Shown here one piece after another: positions 32,489 to 41,394 of a stretch of DNA of 64,000 bases (positions within the stretch are counted from its first letter, which is position 1; each line of letters begins with the position of its first letter). The translations under genes were made by a program, and so were the position numbers. Under the pieces are notes generated by a model. It was not told the DNA's origin. It worked only from the letters and a program-made list of their open reading frames with translations, and ran no database searches. The stretch comes from JADKCL01 sp031424495 (GTDB lineage Bacteria; Bacteroidota; Bacteroidia; J057; JADKCL01): positions 15,617 through 79,616 of the forward strand of contig JANPHP010000343.1 in assembly GCA_031424495.1 (NCBI GenBank), in the 5' to 3' direction.

Positions 32489-33210
32489 AACACATTCTGA
32501 TTTTGTCGGTGTTGGCATGGCTCTTTACGGGGATTGTTTTTGGGCAATCTCCATGGCAGTGGGGAGTGCGTGCCGGTGTGATCTTGGGTGGGCCGATTCC
32601 CGCACAATCAGATCCCGACAGCAGCAGCGGGCACCTGGCAGTCGGGCCGTCCCTCGGCGCCTTTGTCAATTACCAGTTGGCGGAGCGGTGGCGCTTGCAA
32701 GTCGGCTTGGCCTATGCTTTCAAAGGAGCAACGTATCAGCAGCTCTACCGCAACGATACCATGATGCCTTTGCAGATATTGCCAGGCGTCGTCGATACAG
32801 TACCTACCTATTATTATGCCGATGCCAATGGCAAGATGAGCCTGCATTACATCGACCTGCCGATTTTGGTGCAATGGAGGGCCACAAAGCATGCTTGGAT
32901 ACAGTTTGGGCCCTACCTGAGCGGATTGATCGGCGGCAAAGATGCCGGCAAGGCTGACATTCAAATTGGTGACGGCATGCTTTTCCCAGATACAACGATC
33001 ACATTCGACAATATCAAAGAGATCCGCAGGCTCGACATGGGCCTGTGCCTCGGCGGCAGTTATGAACTAGACAACGGACTTTTTTTGGAAATGCGCGCAC
33101 AGCGCAGTTTGCGAGGCCTTTACCGCAAGGGTTTTTTGAGCAGCCAAGGCCTGCCCGAGATTCCGCTCTACCACACCCAGTTTTTTGTTGGCTTGGGCTG
33201 GCGGTTTTGA
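32485..33210 (+). CDS. Porin-family outer-membrane protein
   Basis: 241 residues, with the start at MKHILILSVLAWLFTGIVFG; the open frame extends upstream only as a shadow of the previous gene. OMP_b-brl-type small barrel: WQWGVRAGVILGGPIPAQSD, then RLQVGLAYAFKGATYQQL, YIDLPILVQWRATKHAWIQF, FGPYLSGLIGG and LDMGLCLGGSYEL; the final strand is TQFFVGLGWRF with terminal Phe. The YIDLPIL-x-x-x signature is widespread in Bacteroidota porins. The ATGA overlap with the T9SS gene indicates one operon; it may be an outer-membrane partner of that surface protein. Confidence 0.88.
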   Translation: MKHILILSVLAWLFTGIVFGQSPWQWGVRAGVILGGPIPAQSDPDSSSGHLAVGPSLGAFVNYQLAERWRLQVGLAYAFKGATYQQLYRNDTMMPLQILPGVVDTVPTYYYADANGKMSLHYIDLPILVQWRATKHAWIQFGPYLSGLIGGKDAGKADIQIGDGMLFPDTTITFDNIKEIRRLDMGLCLGGSYELDNGLFLEMRAQRSLRGLYRKGFLSSQGLPEIPLYHTQFFVGLGWRF

Positions 33211-33234
33211 CGAATGAAGTAATCGAAATTTGGC

Positions 33235-35514
33235 TTATTGCTTTACCATTTTCAAATGGTAACTCTCACCTTGCCGTGCGCATTTGAGGATGTACACGCC
33301 TGCCGGCAACGCGTGAACCGCAGCTTCAAAGTCGTGCTGTACACTCGCCGATGCGCCCGACCATTTGGATATAGCAGAACCGTCGATGCGGATGAGCTCC
33401 AAGCGCCAGTCGGCTTGGCTGTCTAACTGCAACTGCACGCTGCCTTGATTGGGATTGGGCCACAGCGCAGGGGCCATGCTGCCACTGCGCGCATTGAGCA
33501 CTTCGTCGCTTGCAGCCAAGGTACGGCTGCCGTCCAAGTCGGTATGGTAGAGGCTGTAACGCAGCAAGCCGCTCGGCGCATCAAGGTCTTGCGCAGCTAT
33601 GCTGAGGTCATTGCCAATTTGCCATTCGCCCAAACCTTGCAAATGCCCATCATGAACGCGCTCCAAATCAAACTTGCCTTGCACCAAGCGATCCGTCCAA
33701 TTCCACTCAATCGCAACATTGCCATCGCCTTGCGGCTCGGCGCTCATGCCCAAGTCGTCGAGTGGTGTGATCACGGTATTGCTGAGGGCAATCGCTAAGT
33801 CATTGAAAGTTGTGAGGCCATTGCGCACGCAAGTCACAACCGAGCCGATTTCCGAAAAAGACATGTGGGAACCGGGGTTGTTCCACACGCCGGCTGCATT
33901 GGTGCGGTTCACGTCGATGTAGCGCAATGCCCCGCCATTGGTATAGCCGCGCTCCACGAGTGTGAGATTGAAGGTGCCCGAGTAGGGCGCGTTTGGTGCC
34001 AATGTCCAAACACCAGCATTGAGGATGTCGTCATACAATGACCCCGTCTCCGTGATCGCTGGCGCGAGGCCCCCGATGGCAGGATTGAAAAAGCCGCCAA
34101 TTGTGGTAAAGCCCGAGGGATTGATGAGCTCAAGACTCGCCAATTCGTAGTTTGCGGCAGTGCCGAGTGGGTAGTCGTAAATGCGGGTGCCGGGGCCGGT
34201 GAGGATGAGCCGGGCGAGGTTGCCATTGATATAGGATGCCGTGCTATAAGCCGCGACGGCGGCGGGCAACGGGTTGGTGACGGCCATGGCATTGGCGCCC
34301 GTCGTGACCTTGCCATTGTTGAGCGTGAGGATGCTCGACACCTGCACGCTCTTGGCGAGCACGAGGTCGCCACTGGGCTTGTTGACCGTGAGGTTGCCAA
34401 AATCCTCGGTGAGTTGGATCGTGGGCATTGAAATCGTTTGGTTGGCGCTGCCGACAAAGTTCACCGTGCTTTCGCCCTCGACAAAGTCGCCCGAGCTGGA
34501 ATTGTTGGTCCAGTTGCCAGAGAGGTTGATCACGCCGTCGGGCGTGCCGGGTGTGCCATCGCTAAAATTGAGCACAGTACTGCCAGCGGTGGTACTGTTG
34601 GTGAGGTTGCCAAAGACAGTGAGCATCTTGGTGGGGCTGCCGGTGGCATTGATCCGACGACCGACACCACCTGTGCAGGTGATGTTGTTGCATTGGCAAT
34701 TTTGGCCGGGCTGAATTACGATGTCATTGAAACTGCCGGTTGGGAAAGTCACATTGGTCGCCGCAGTCGGGACCAAGCGATCGTCCCAATTGCAGGCATT
34801 GAACCAATTGTCATCTGCGACGCCATTCCATAAGCCTGCCGTCCCTGGAAAGCTGTAAGCGGTTGAGGTCGTCGTAAGCGTCACGTCATCGATGTAAAAG
34901 ACCTCGTCTGAGCGATTGACCGTGGACCGCACCCTGAATTCAAAGGTGTTGGTATTGGCAGGCACCGCATAGATCCATGGATTGGGGACTGTGGCCGGGA
35001 TGCCTGCTGGATTGGTGGCGTAGCTCCACAAGTAGTCGCCCGTCGTCGCCATGGTCTGGATGGTAGTCCAAGCGCCGCCGTCTAGGCGCACTTCAAAATT
35101 GAGATTGTCGCTGCCGTCAAAACCTGCTCCTGAGCAGGCGCTCGGTTGTGCGCGATGGGACACACTGAGTTGGACGCCAGACAAGCAGGAAACATTGACG
35201 GCGTTGAATTGAATCGTGTTTCCATGCATGGGGCAACCCGATGCAGTATTGGCGCCACCCGTGATGCAATTGGTGCCTGTGGTGCAGCCCAGATTGCTGC
35301 CGCCACCTGCGCGGATTGAGAAGGTGCCCGTTTTGGGGCTCGCGGCAACGATACCCGGCGTGATTGGTCCGCCAGCATTCGTGATCGGCAAGAAGCCCCA
35401 ATTGTCTGCGGGAGTACCTTCGCCACCTTGAAATGCGACGACCGTTTGCGCATCTATCCTTTGGAAAATCAGCAACAGCGCAGCAAGTAGGCTATATCGG
35501 AAAATAATTCTCAT
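33235..35514 (-). CDS. Large secreted T9SS adhesin-like protein
   Basis: 759 residues from MRIIFRYSLLA; signal peptide ends near RIDAQ. Residues about 25-240 are a jelly-roll-like region with several Cys (SNLGCTTGTNCITGGAN, PSACSGAG). Then comes a beta-solenoid/autotransporter-like region: WNGVADDNWFNACNWDDRLV, then VTFPTGSFNDIVIQPG, ITCTGGVGRRINATG, and repeated V-x-G-N-L-T/W-T. The Thr/Asn/Gly-rich repeats point to a stacked parallel beta fold. The C-terminal 75 residues are a T9SS type A domain (LWPNPNQGSVQLQL ... LPAGVYILKCA). The role is probably surface attachment. Confidence 0.85.
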   Translation of the reverse strand: MRIIFRYSLLAALLLIFQRIDAQTVVAFQGGEGTPADNWGFLPITNAGGPITPGIVAASPKTGTFSIRAGGGSNLGCTTGTNCITGGANTASGCPMHGNTIQFNAVNVSCLSGVQLSVSHRAQPSACSGAGFDGSDNLNFEVRLDGGAWTTIQTMATTGDYLWSYATNPAGIPATVPNPWIYAVPANTNTFEFRVRSTVNRSDEVFYIDDVTLTTTSTAYSFPGTAGLWNGVADDNWFNACNWDDRLVPTAATNVTFPTGSFNDIVIQPGQNCQCNNITCTGGVGRRINATGSPTKMLTVFGNLTNSTTAGSTVLNFSDGTPGTPDGVINLSGNWTNNSSSGDFVEGESTVNFVGSANQTISMPTIQLTEDFGNLTVNKPSGDLVLAKSVQVSSILTLNNGKVTTGANAMAVTNPLPAAVAAYSTASYINGNLARLILTGPGTRIYDYPLGTAANYELASLELINPSGFTTIGGFFNPAIGGLAPAITETGSLYDDILNAGVWTLAPNAPYSGTFNLTLVERGYTNGGALRYIDVNRTNAAGVWNNPGSHMSFSEIGSVVTCVRNGLTTFNDLAIALSNTVITPLDDLGMSAEPQGDGNVAIEWNWTDRLVQGKFDLERVHDGHLQGLGEWQIGNDLSIAAQDLDAPSGLLRYSLYHTDLDGSRTLAASDEVLNARSGSMAPALWPNPNQGSVQLQLDSQADWRLELIRIDGSAISKWSGASASVQHDFEAAVHALPAGVYILKCARQGESYHLKMVKQ

Positions 35515-35850
35515 TGGAAGGAAGGCAATTTTGACTCCCCAAGTTACCAAAACCCGATGACATAGCGAACGGACTCCTGTCGATGTGGATGGAATGTGGG
35601 TATCTAGCCATCCGAGATTGCGGTGGAAACCAAGGGATTCGAAGCGAATTTTAGTTCTGCGGATTCAAGACATTTGCGTCGAATCCTACAAATGCCGTTT
35701 TCGATTCAAGGCAACAATTGCCGTGGCTCAATGGCATAGAGGATCAACCTTGGCGAGGGGCGACAACCCTGCCCAATCATCAATCGCAGTCACGACCAAG
35801 CAATTTTCTCGGAACCGGACCTATTTCTTGCTGCTTAGTGAGACTTTTTC
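35515..35850. other. Intergenic region, nothing recognised
   Basis: 336 bp between the arginine deiminase stop and the T9SS adhesin start, both on the minus strand. No tRNA, small ORF, strong hairpin or -7 box was found. A promoter for the adhesin gene should lie here. Confidence 0.5.
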
Positions 35851-37413
35851 TCAGAAAGTGATATCCCTTAACAGCGGCATCGACATGCAATGCGATCCGC
35901 CGCGCGCACGTGACAGCTCAGACGAAGGCAGCAAAATCAAGGTATTGGTCACGTCTTGGGGCTTGCGCTCCTCGTTTTCAAATTGCGAAAGCAACTCCTC
36001 GGCGGTGATGACATCAAAGTCGAGCACGTCTTCAAACTCGACCGCTGTGCGCTCGTTGCGGTCATAGCCTAGTACGACGCCTTCCTTCAGTGCCAATACA
36101 TTACAAGAGTCGGTCCATTGCTCGCGCTCGTCAAAGGGGAAGTGCTCGCTGCCGCCGCCGCTGTACACGACCCTGACATCTTCGGGCTTCACCCCAAAAT
36201 CCTCGATGCTGATGCGGTGCAGCAAGGTCTCCAAGCCGGGCAATTCCTCGCTTGTGATGCCCTCGCCATTCTTGTTGTAGGGCACGCTGAGCGGCTTGCG
36301 AAACTGCACTACGCTTGTCGTGTGTTCCTCAGGGGCATCGGAGAAAATCTTGGAAAAGTCGACCTTTTCCTCGCCCCGCTTGCGCTTGTGGATGTCGGAA
36401 TATTCGCCAAACATGACCCATGCATGACGGCTCACTTGCGTGAAAATCGTATCGATGTGCATCACCGTGCGCTCTTGCGGGATCTTCACGACCGACACCT
36501 TCTCAATGCCGAGCGTGGGCACAGCAAAGAGGCGGTGAATGATGGCATCGACGGCACTCGCGGTCGAGCGCTCGCTCACGCCCACGATCAAGTGGTTGGG
36601 CGATATCATCATGACGTCGCCGCCCTCAATAGTGATGCGCTTGTATTTTTGCACATCCTCATCCTCCAAGAAAAAGTCGCTGTCTTCCGTGATCTCGATG
36701 ATGCGCTCGCGGTGATCCTTGAGCAGGCCGTAATAGGTCACATATTTCATGAGGAGCGACTCGCGCTTGCGGGCAGGCATCGAGAGCTTGCTCACGAGGA
36801 TGTGGTCCTTGATCGTGATGCCGATGTCGCGTGTGAAGACGAAGTTGGGAACGGGTGGGAAGATGAATTTCATCTTCTTTTTCGTCTTGTTTTTGCTTTT
36901 GACCTTGCGCTCATTGCCCTCAGGCTCATAGGAAATGAATCCTGAGATGAACGTCTTGGCGAGGTCCTCGGGCTCCATGAGCTCGAGCTCGTCTTGGATC
37001 TCACGGCTCAAGCCTTCAAAAGCCGAGATGGCGACGATCATGCGGGTGCGCACATCCTTGTCCTTGAGGATGTTGGCCATGAGGCGCTGCACCTCGACGA
37101 CACGCTCGCTGTTGTGAAAGTGTGGGCTTGTAGGCTTGAAAAAATCTTGCCGTTCGCCCTTTTCAGTTTTGTTGTAGCGGCGCAAAACCTCAGGATCCAG
37201 AAACCAAAGCAAGATTTTGACATATTGGTCATACTCCTTTTGCATGCGCGTGAGCTGCACGGTGTCGTCATACAACCAAGCGTTGAACTTGCTCGGGATA
37301 ATCTTGCCGATGCCGCCGTCTGGGCTGTGAATGAGGAGCTTGCGCAAGCGTCCCACTTCATTGGCGACAAAAATATCCTTGACGGTTTGTGGCGGGTGCG
37401 AAGCTGTATCCAT
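35851..37413 (-). CDS. Arginine deiminase family protein
   Basis: 520 residues starting MDTASHPP; an ATG two codons earlier is equally possible. Guanidino-group hydrolase fold (pentein). Catalytic marks in order are ITIEGGDVMM (Glu/Asp), MHIDTIFTQV (general-base His) and GGSHCMSMPL (nucleophilic Cys, 12 residues before the end). ERSTASAVDAI and IPHSEHF-like VYSGGGSEHFPFD also match. It would convert arginine to citrulline and ammonia. It is longer than typical ADI (about 410) owing to a charged helical insert (KSKNKTKKKMKF and a long N-terminal half). No arc operon neighbours (no otc or carbamate kinase here). Confidence 0.88.
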   Translation of the reverse strand: MDTASHPPQTVKDIFVANEVGRLRKLLIHSPDGGIGKIIPSKFNAWLYDDTVQLTRMQKEYDQYVKILLWFLDPEVLRRYNKTEKGERQDFFKPTSPHFHNSERVVEVQRLMANILKDKDVRTRMIVAISAFEGLSREIQDELELMEPEDLAKTFISGFISYEPEGNERKVKSKNKTKKKMKFIFPPVPNFVFTRDIGITIKDHILVSKLSMPARKRESLLMKYVTYYGLLKDHRERIIEITEDSDFFLEDEDVQKYKRITIEGGDVMMISPNHLIVGVSERSTASAVDAIIHRLFAVPTLGIEKVSVVKIPQERTVMHIDTIFTQVSRHAWVMFGEYSDIHKRKRGEEKVDFSKIFSDAPEEHTTSVVQFRKPLSVPYNKNGEGITSEELPGLETLLHRISIEDFGVKPEDVRVVYSGGGSEHFPFDEREQWTDSCNVLALKEGVVLGYDRNERTAVEFEDVLDFDVITAEELLSQFENEERKPQDVTNTLILLPSSELSRARGGSHCMSMPLLRDITF

Positions 37414-37777
37414 GATCATGTGTCCTTGTGAGAACCTATTATTTACATTCTGTGCTGCATGTTTCCTAGCCTCTGCCAACTGGCAAGACTTTTGAAAACG
37501 GGTTGCAATTTAGGTAAATTCTGGGAATGCTAAGGCTCCGACCTGCTCCAAAACAGGGCAACTTGTCGCCTCCCCAACCACTTACCTTATCCCTTCTGTC
37601 TGATCCCAACAGCAATCTCTTTCATCTGTGCAGGTTGATGCAATCCCAAATTTCCAATAGCCATCAGCATGAGGCTTGAAACCGTTGATGGCGATGCGGG
37701 TGGCATTGAGATTTCCCCGCATTCCCCCCCGACGAACCCAAAAAGAAAGCGTAGATTTGCCCCTAAATCCAACAGAA
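37414..37777. other. Divergent spacer between arginine deiminase and lipoprotein
   Basis: 364 bp. Apart from a TAGATTTG box at 37752-37759 (annotated), I see no gene, hairpin or repeat here. Confidence 0.5.
37752..37759 (+). promoter_or_regulatory. -7 box TAGATTTG
   Basis: An exact TAnnTTTG match ends 18 nt before the ATG of the lipoprotein gene. No -33 TTG at 19 nt was seen, so support is moderate. Confidence 0.4.
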
Positions 37778-38599
37778 ATGAAGGCTTGCGCAATAGGACT
37801 CTTGGCAGTGTTGATGGCAATGACAGCTTGCACCAAGCTGCCCTTGGTGAATGCTCCCCGTGAAAAGGAAGGCATCAGCTTGGTGCAAAATGCACACTAT
37901 GATGCCGGGTCCAAGATTAGGTATATGGTGAGCAACGACAATACCCACGTGTATTTGCGCTTTGACACCGACAACTATGCAACGATTGTGCGCATCCGCA
38001 AGTATGGCGCCATCGTGCATTTTGATACCGAGGGCAAGAAAAAAGGTCCCTTTTGGCTCAAATATCCCGTCTATTTGCAGGAGGATGGAAATCGGATGCC
38101 GATCAAAGGCGATGACGAAATGGTGCAAGGCGGCTACTTGCAACGCAACCTTTTCCCACCCACCACAGCCGCCATCTGGCACCAAGGCACAGAGACCCGA
38201 GCCATTGACCTCGGAATCAACGCTGAGAAATTTGTCTGCAAGGCTGGGCTTGATAGCACCGATGTACTGGTGTACATGGTCGGTGTGCCTTTTCAATTAT
38301 TGGGTGTGGAGCGCCCCGAGGACCTTTCCAACTTGAACATGCTGTTGGAAATTCCAGCTTCTCCAGACGAGCAAAAGCCGAGCGGCAACGACATGAGCAA
38401 TAGCAGTGGCGTCCCAGGTGGCAGCATGGCAGGAAGCACGATGCCCGGACAAAATGGCGGCGGTATGAACCAAAATATGCCCGGCAGCATGGGCGGCGGC
38501 ATGACAGGCGGCGCACTGTCGTCTGCGCGCCAACCTAGCGGCCCCACCTCGGTCAGGATTTGGATGGAAGTGAAGCTGAGTCCCACAGCCGTGCAATAA
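37778..38599 (+). CDS. Lipoprotein with Gly/Met-rich tail
   Basis: 273 residues from MKACAIGLLAV. Lipobox MTACTK (lipidated Cys near residue 18). The core of about 190 residues is beta-rich (HVYLRFDTDNYATIVRIRKYG, in strands, and AGLDSTDVLVYMVGVPFQLL). The last 75 residues are low complexity: Gly/Met/Ser/Asn/Pro repeats (GSMAGSTMPGQNGGGMNQ, then NMPGSMGGGMTGG), ending in a strand-like VRIWMEVKLSP. The Met/Gly repeats resemble metal-binding tails, but no function can be assigned. An ORF start 34 codons earlier lacks a signal peptide. Confidence 0.85.
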   Translation: MKACAIGLLAVLMAMTACTKLPLVNAPREKEGISLVQNAHYDAGSKIRYMVSNDNTHVYLRFDTDNYATIVRIRKYGAIVHFDTEGKKKGPFWLKYPVYLQEDGNRMPIKGDDEMVQGGYLQRNLFPPTTAAIWHQGTETRAIDLGINAEKFVCKAGLDSTDVLVYMVGVPFQLLGVERPEDLSNLNMLLEIPASPDEQKPSGNDMSNSSGVPGGSMAGSTMPGQNGGGMNQNMPGSMGGGMTGGALSSARQPSGPTSVRIWMEVKLSPTAVQ

Positions 38600-38641
38600 T
38601 CGGCAGGCCCATCGCGCCACATTAACCCCTAAGCTGTTGTC

Positions 38642-40819
38642 ATGAAGGTCTTGCTCATCACACCGCCATTCACCCAGCTCAATACACCCTATCCGGCGAC
38701 CGCCTACCTCCAAGGCTTTCTCAAAACGATTGGCCACGAGCCGCACCAGGCCGATCTGGGCATCGAGGTGATCTTGCGCCTGTTTTGTCGCAAGGGCTTG
38801 CAGCGCGTATTTGAGCGGGCGGCAACAGCGAATGTTGAACTTACGGAAAATGCCCAGCGCATCCTCCAGCTTCAGGCCACCTACCTGCGCACGATCGACC
38901 CTGTGATCGCCTTTTTGCAGCACAAAAACCCCACGCTCGCCCATGCCATCGCCGACCGCAGCTACTTGCCCGAGGGCGGCCGATTTGCAGAATTGGAAGA
39001 TTTGGAATGGGCTTTTGGCACGATGGGCAGCCAAGACCAGGCCCGCCACTTAGCGACCTTGTACTTGGAAGATCTGGGCGACCTGATCACCGAGGCCATC
39101 GATCCGCATTTTGGTTTCAGCCGCTACGCCGAGCGGCTAGGCCGCACCGCCACGCATTTTGATGAGTTGGACGCGGCGCTTCGAATAGAAAATTCGTTGG
39201 TATCGCAGGTTTTGGTGGATGTATTGGCCGAGAAAATGGCGCTGTGGCAGCCGGAAGTCGTGGGCTTGACGGCACCATTCCCCGGCAATCTCTTTGGCGC
39301 TTTCAAATGTGGCCAATACCTGCATCAGCATTTCCCCCAAGTGAAAATCGTGCTCGGCGGCGGCTTCGCCAATACCGAATTGCGCTCCTTGCGCGACCCC
39401 CGAGTATTTGATTATGTCGACTTCGTCTCCCTCGACGACGGCGAGGCGCCCCTGCAATTTCTATTGGAGCACCTGCAAGGCCGCCGCGAAAAAGGCAAGC
39501 TCAAACGCATATTCGCCAGAGAAGGCGACCGCGTCGTCTACTACAACGGCACCCTCGAAAAAGACATTCCCCAGCGCGAAACCGGTACGCCAGACTATGC
39601 AGATCTGCCCTTGCAAGACTACCTGAGCGTGATCGAAATCGTGAATCCCATGCACCGCCTCTGGAGCGACGGCCGCTGGAATAAGCTCACCCTTGCCCAT
39701 GGTTGCTATTGGGGCAAATGCAGTTTCTGCGATGTGAGCCTCGACTACATCCAGCGTTACGAGCCCATGACGGCCGCCTTGCTGTGTGATCGCATCGAGG
39801 AAATCATCGCCCAGACAGGGCAACATGGCTTTCACTTTGTCGACGAGGCCGCCCCGCCCGCGCTCATGCGCGACCTGGCTTTGGAGATCTTGCACCGTGA
39901 GCTCACGGTTGTCTGGTGGACGAATATTCGCTTTGAAAAGAGCTTCACGCCCGACTTGTGCAGGTTGCTCAAGGCATCGGGCTGCATCGCAGTCTCCGGC
40001 GGATTGGAGGTGGCGAGCGATCGCCTCCTCGCCAAGATGAAAAAGGGCGTGACCGTCGCGCAGGTCGCGCGCGTCGCAGACGCCTTCACCGATGCGGGCA
40101 TCATGGTGCACGCCTACCTCATGTATGGTTTCCCGACGCAGACTGCGCAGGAAACCATTGATGCTTTGGAAATGGTGCGGCAGTTGTTTGAGCAGGGTGT
40201 CGTGCAAAGCGGCTTTTGGCATCGCTTTGCGATGACGGCCCATAGCCCTGTCGGCTTGGATCCTGCCGCCTTTGGCGTGCTGGAATCTGGCCCGACCTTC
40301 GGCGGATTTGCCGACAACGACCGCTACCACGACGACCCAGAGGGGGCCGACCACGACTTGTTTTCAGAAGGCTTGCGCAAAAGCCTCTTTAACTATATGC
40401 AGGGCGCTGGTTTTGAATTGCCCTTGAAAAAATGGTTTGGCCACAAGGTGCCCCGCACCAGCATTGCCCCCGACTACATTGCCGATTGCCTTGCCGATGC
40501 GGAGGAGGGAATGCGGAGCAATGCGCTGCTCGTTTGGTTGGGTGAAGCGCCTCAGTTGCGGCCATCAGAGGAGGATCCGGACATCGTGGAGCTGGAATTC
40601 ATGGACCGCAAGGAGGATTTTGTCTTTGAGATGAGCCTGGCATTTGCGGAGTTGCTTACGCTGCAACTCACGGCAGCCCGGCCTGGGCGGGAGCTGTTGT
40701 TTCAGGACTTCAAGGCTGCGTATGAGGCGGCCGAGATCGAGGACTTTGAGACTTTTGAGGATTTTTGGGCAGGGGAAATGGCCGAGCGGCTGCGCGAGGG
40801 TGGTTTGTTGGTGGTTTGA
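38642..40819 (+). CDS. Cobalamin-binding-domain radical SAM protein
   Basis: 725 residues. The N-terminal strand MKVLLITPPFTQLNTPYPAT leads into a B12-binding-like Rossmann domain (VVGLTAPFPGNL, then VKIVLGGGFANTE and DYVDFVSLDDGE). A radical SAM barrel follows near residue 350 (LTLAHGCYWGKCSFCDVSL). The cluster ligands are spaced C-x4-C-x2-C, not the usual C-x3-C-x2-C. The barrel continues with HFVDEAAPPALMR and VSGGLEVASDRLLAKMKKGV. The C-terminus is a long uncharacterised helical part. It probably performs a radical modification of an unknown substrate; there is no biosynthetic neighbour. Confidence 0.88.
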   Translation: MKVLLITPPFTQLNTPYPATAYLQGFLKTIGHEPHQADLGIEVILRLFCRKGLQRVFERAATANVELTENAQRILQLQATYLRTIDPVIAFLQHKNPTLAHAIADRSYLPEGGRFAELEDLEWAFGTMGSQDQARHLATLYLEDLGDLITEAIDPHFGFSRYAERLGRTATHFDELDAALRIENSLVSQVLVDVLAEKMALWQPEVVGLTAPFPGNLFGAFKCGQYLHQHFPQVKIVLGGGFANTELRSLRDPRVFDYVDFVSLDDGEAPLQFLLEHLQGRREKGKLKRIFAREGDRVVYYNGTLEKDIPQRETGTPDYADLPLQDYLSVIEIVNPMHRLWSDGRWNKLTLAHGCYWGKCSFCDVSLDYIQRYEPMTAALLCDRIEEIIAQTGQHGFHFVDEAAPPALMRDLALEILHRELTVVWWTNIRFEKSFTPDLCRLLKASGCIAVSGGLEVASDRLLAKMKKGVTVAQVARVADAFTDAGIMVHAYLMYGFPTQTAQETIDALEMVRQLFEQGVVQSGFWHRFAMTAHSPVGLDPAAFGVLESGPTFGGFADNDRYHDDPEGADHDLFSEGLRKSLFNYMQGAGFELPLKKWFGHKVPRTSIAPDYIADCLADAEEGMRSNALLVWLGEAPQLRPSEEDPDIVELEFMDRKEDFVFEMSLAFAELLTLQLTAARPGRELLFQDFKAAYEAAEIEDFETFEDFWAGEMAERLREGGLLVV

Positions 40820-40880
40820 GGGGGATCAACACCAGCAATGGAACCCTTTGAATTCGCATCCGCCGCCCCGTTCGGCCTTG

Positions 40881-40957
40881 CTCCCCGCTTTTTGAGCGGG
40901 ACGTGGCAGGGCAGGCTCCGGCGTCGCATCGATATCCCTGTGGCCGGAGGCCACGGG
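40881..40957. terminator. Tandem hairpins between convergent genes
   Basis: Two stem-loops in the convergent gap: CCCGCT/AGCGGG with loop TTTTG (40884-40900), and a 9-bp stem with one bulged T and loop GGA (40936-40957). Neither has a long T-run, so a terminator role is inferred from position. Confidence 0.45.
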
Positions 40958-40964
40958 ATCAGGA

Positions 40965-41384
40965 TCAAATGGTGGCCATTACCTTCAATTCGATGCCGAT
41001 CGGGGTCGGCAGGCAATTGATTTCCAGCGTGGTGCGGCAGGGTGGATTGACGGCGAAATATTCTGCCCAGAGCTTATTGTAGATTGGGAAGTCGTCTTTC
41101 ATATTGGTGAGATAGACGGTCACATCCACGATTTTGTCCCAGCTTGATCCTGCATCCTCCAAAACCGATTTCACATTCGCGAATACAGAACGGCATTGCA
41201 CGGCGATGTCGTAAGAGACGATCTCGCCTTGTTCATTCAGCTCGACGCCGGGGATTTTTTTCGTGCCCCGCTCGCGCGGGCCGATGCCGCTCAAAAACAA
41301 AAGGTTGCCCACACGGCGTGCATGAGGGTAGTGGCCGACTGGTTCGGGGGCCTTTTGTGAATGTGTGACTTCTTGCTCTTCCAT
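40965..41384 (-). CDS. RidA/YjgF-family protein
   Basis: 139 residues. Core motifs are RRVGNLLFLSGIGPRERGTK, VQCRSVFANVKSVLEDAGSS, and VDVTVYLTNMKDDFPIYNKL, ending PPCRTTLEINCLPTPIGIELKVMA (given in parts). The conserved Arg in PPCRTT, which binds the carboxylate in RidA deaminases, is present. The N-terminus (KAPEPVGHYPHARR) resembles the 2-aminomuconate-deaminase-like subgroup more than housekeeping RidA, so a kynurenine-type catabolic role is possible. It follows accC after 10 nt on the same strand. Confidence 0.85.
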   Translation of the reverse strand: MEEQEVTHSQKAPEPVGHYPHARRVGNLLFLSGIGPRERGTKKIPGVELNEQGEIVSYDIAVQCRSVFANVKSVLEDAGSSWDKIVDVTVYLTNMKDDFPIYNKLWAEYFAVNPPCRTTLEINCLPTPIGIELKVMATI

Positions 41385-41394
41385 CTGATGATCC

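Noticed and set aside
35515..35850. tRNA gene in the spacer
   Set aside because: A stretch with GATTCAAG and similar words was examined, but no acceptor stem or T-arm pairing with 3-prime CCA-like end could be made.
39461..40354. 297-codon minus-strand open frame
   Set aside because: Antisense to the radical SAM gene, which has its cluster motif in the other strand.
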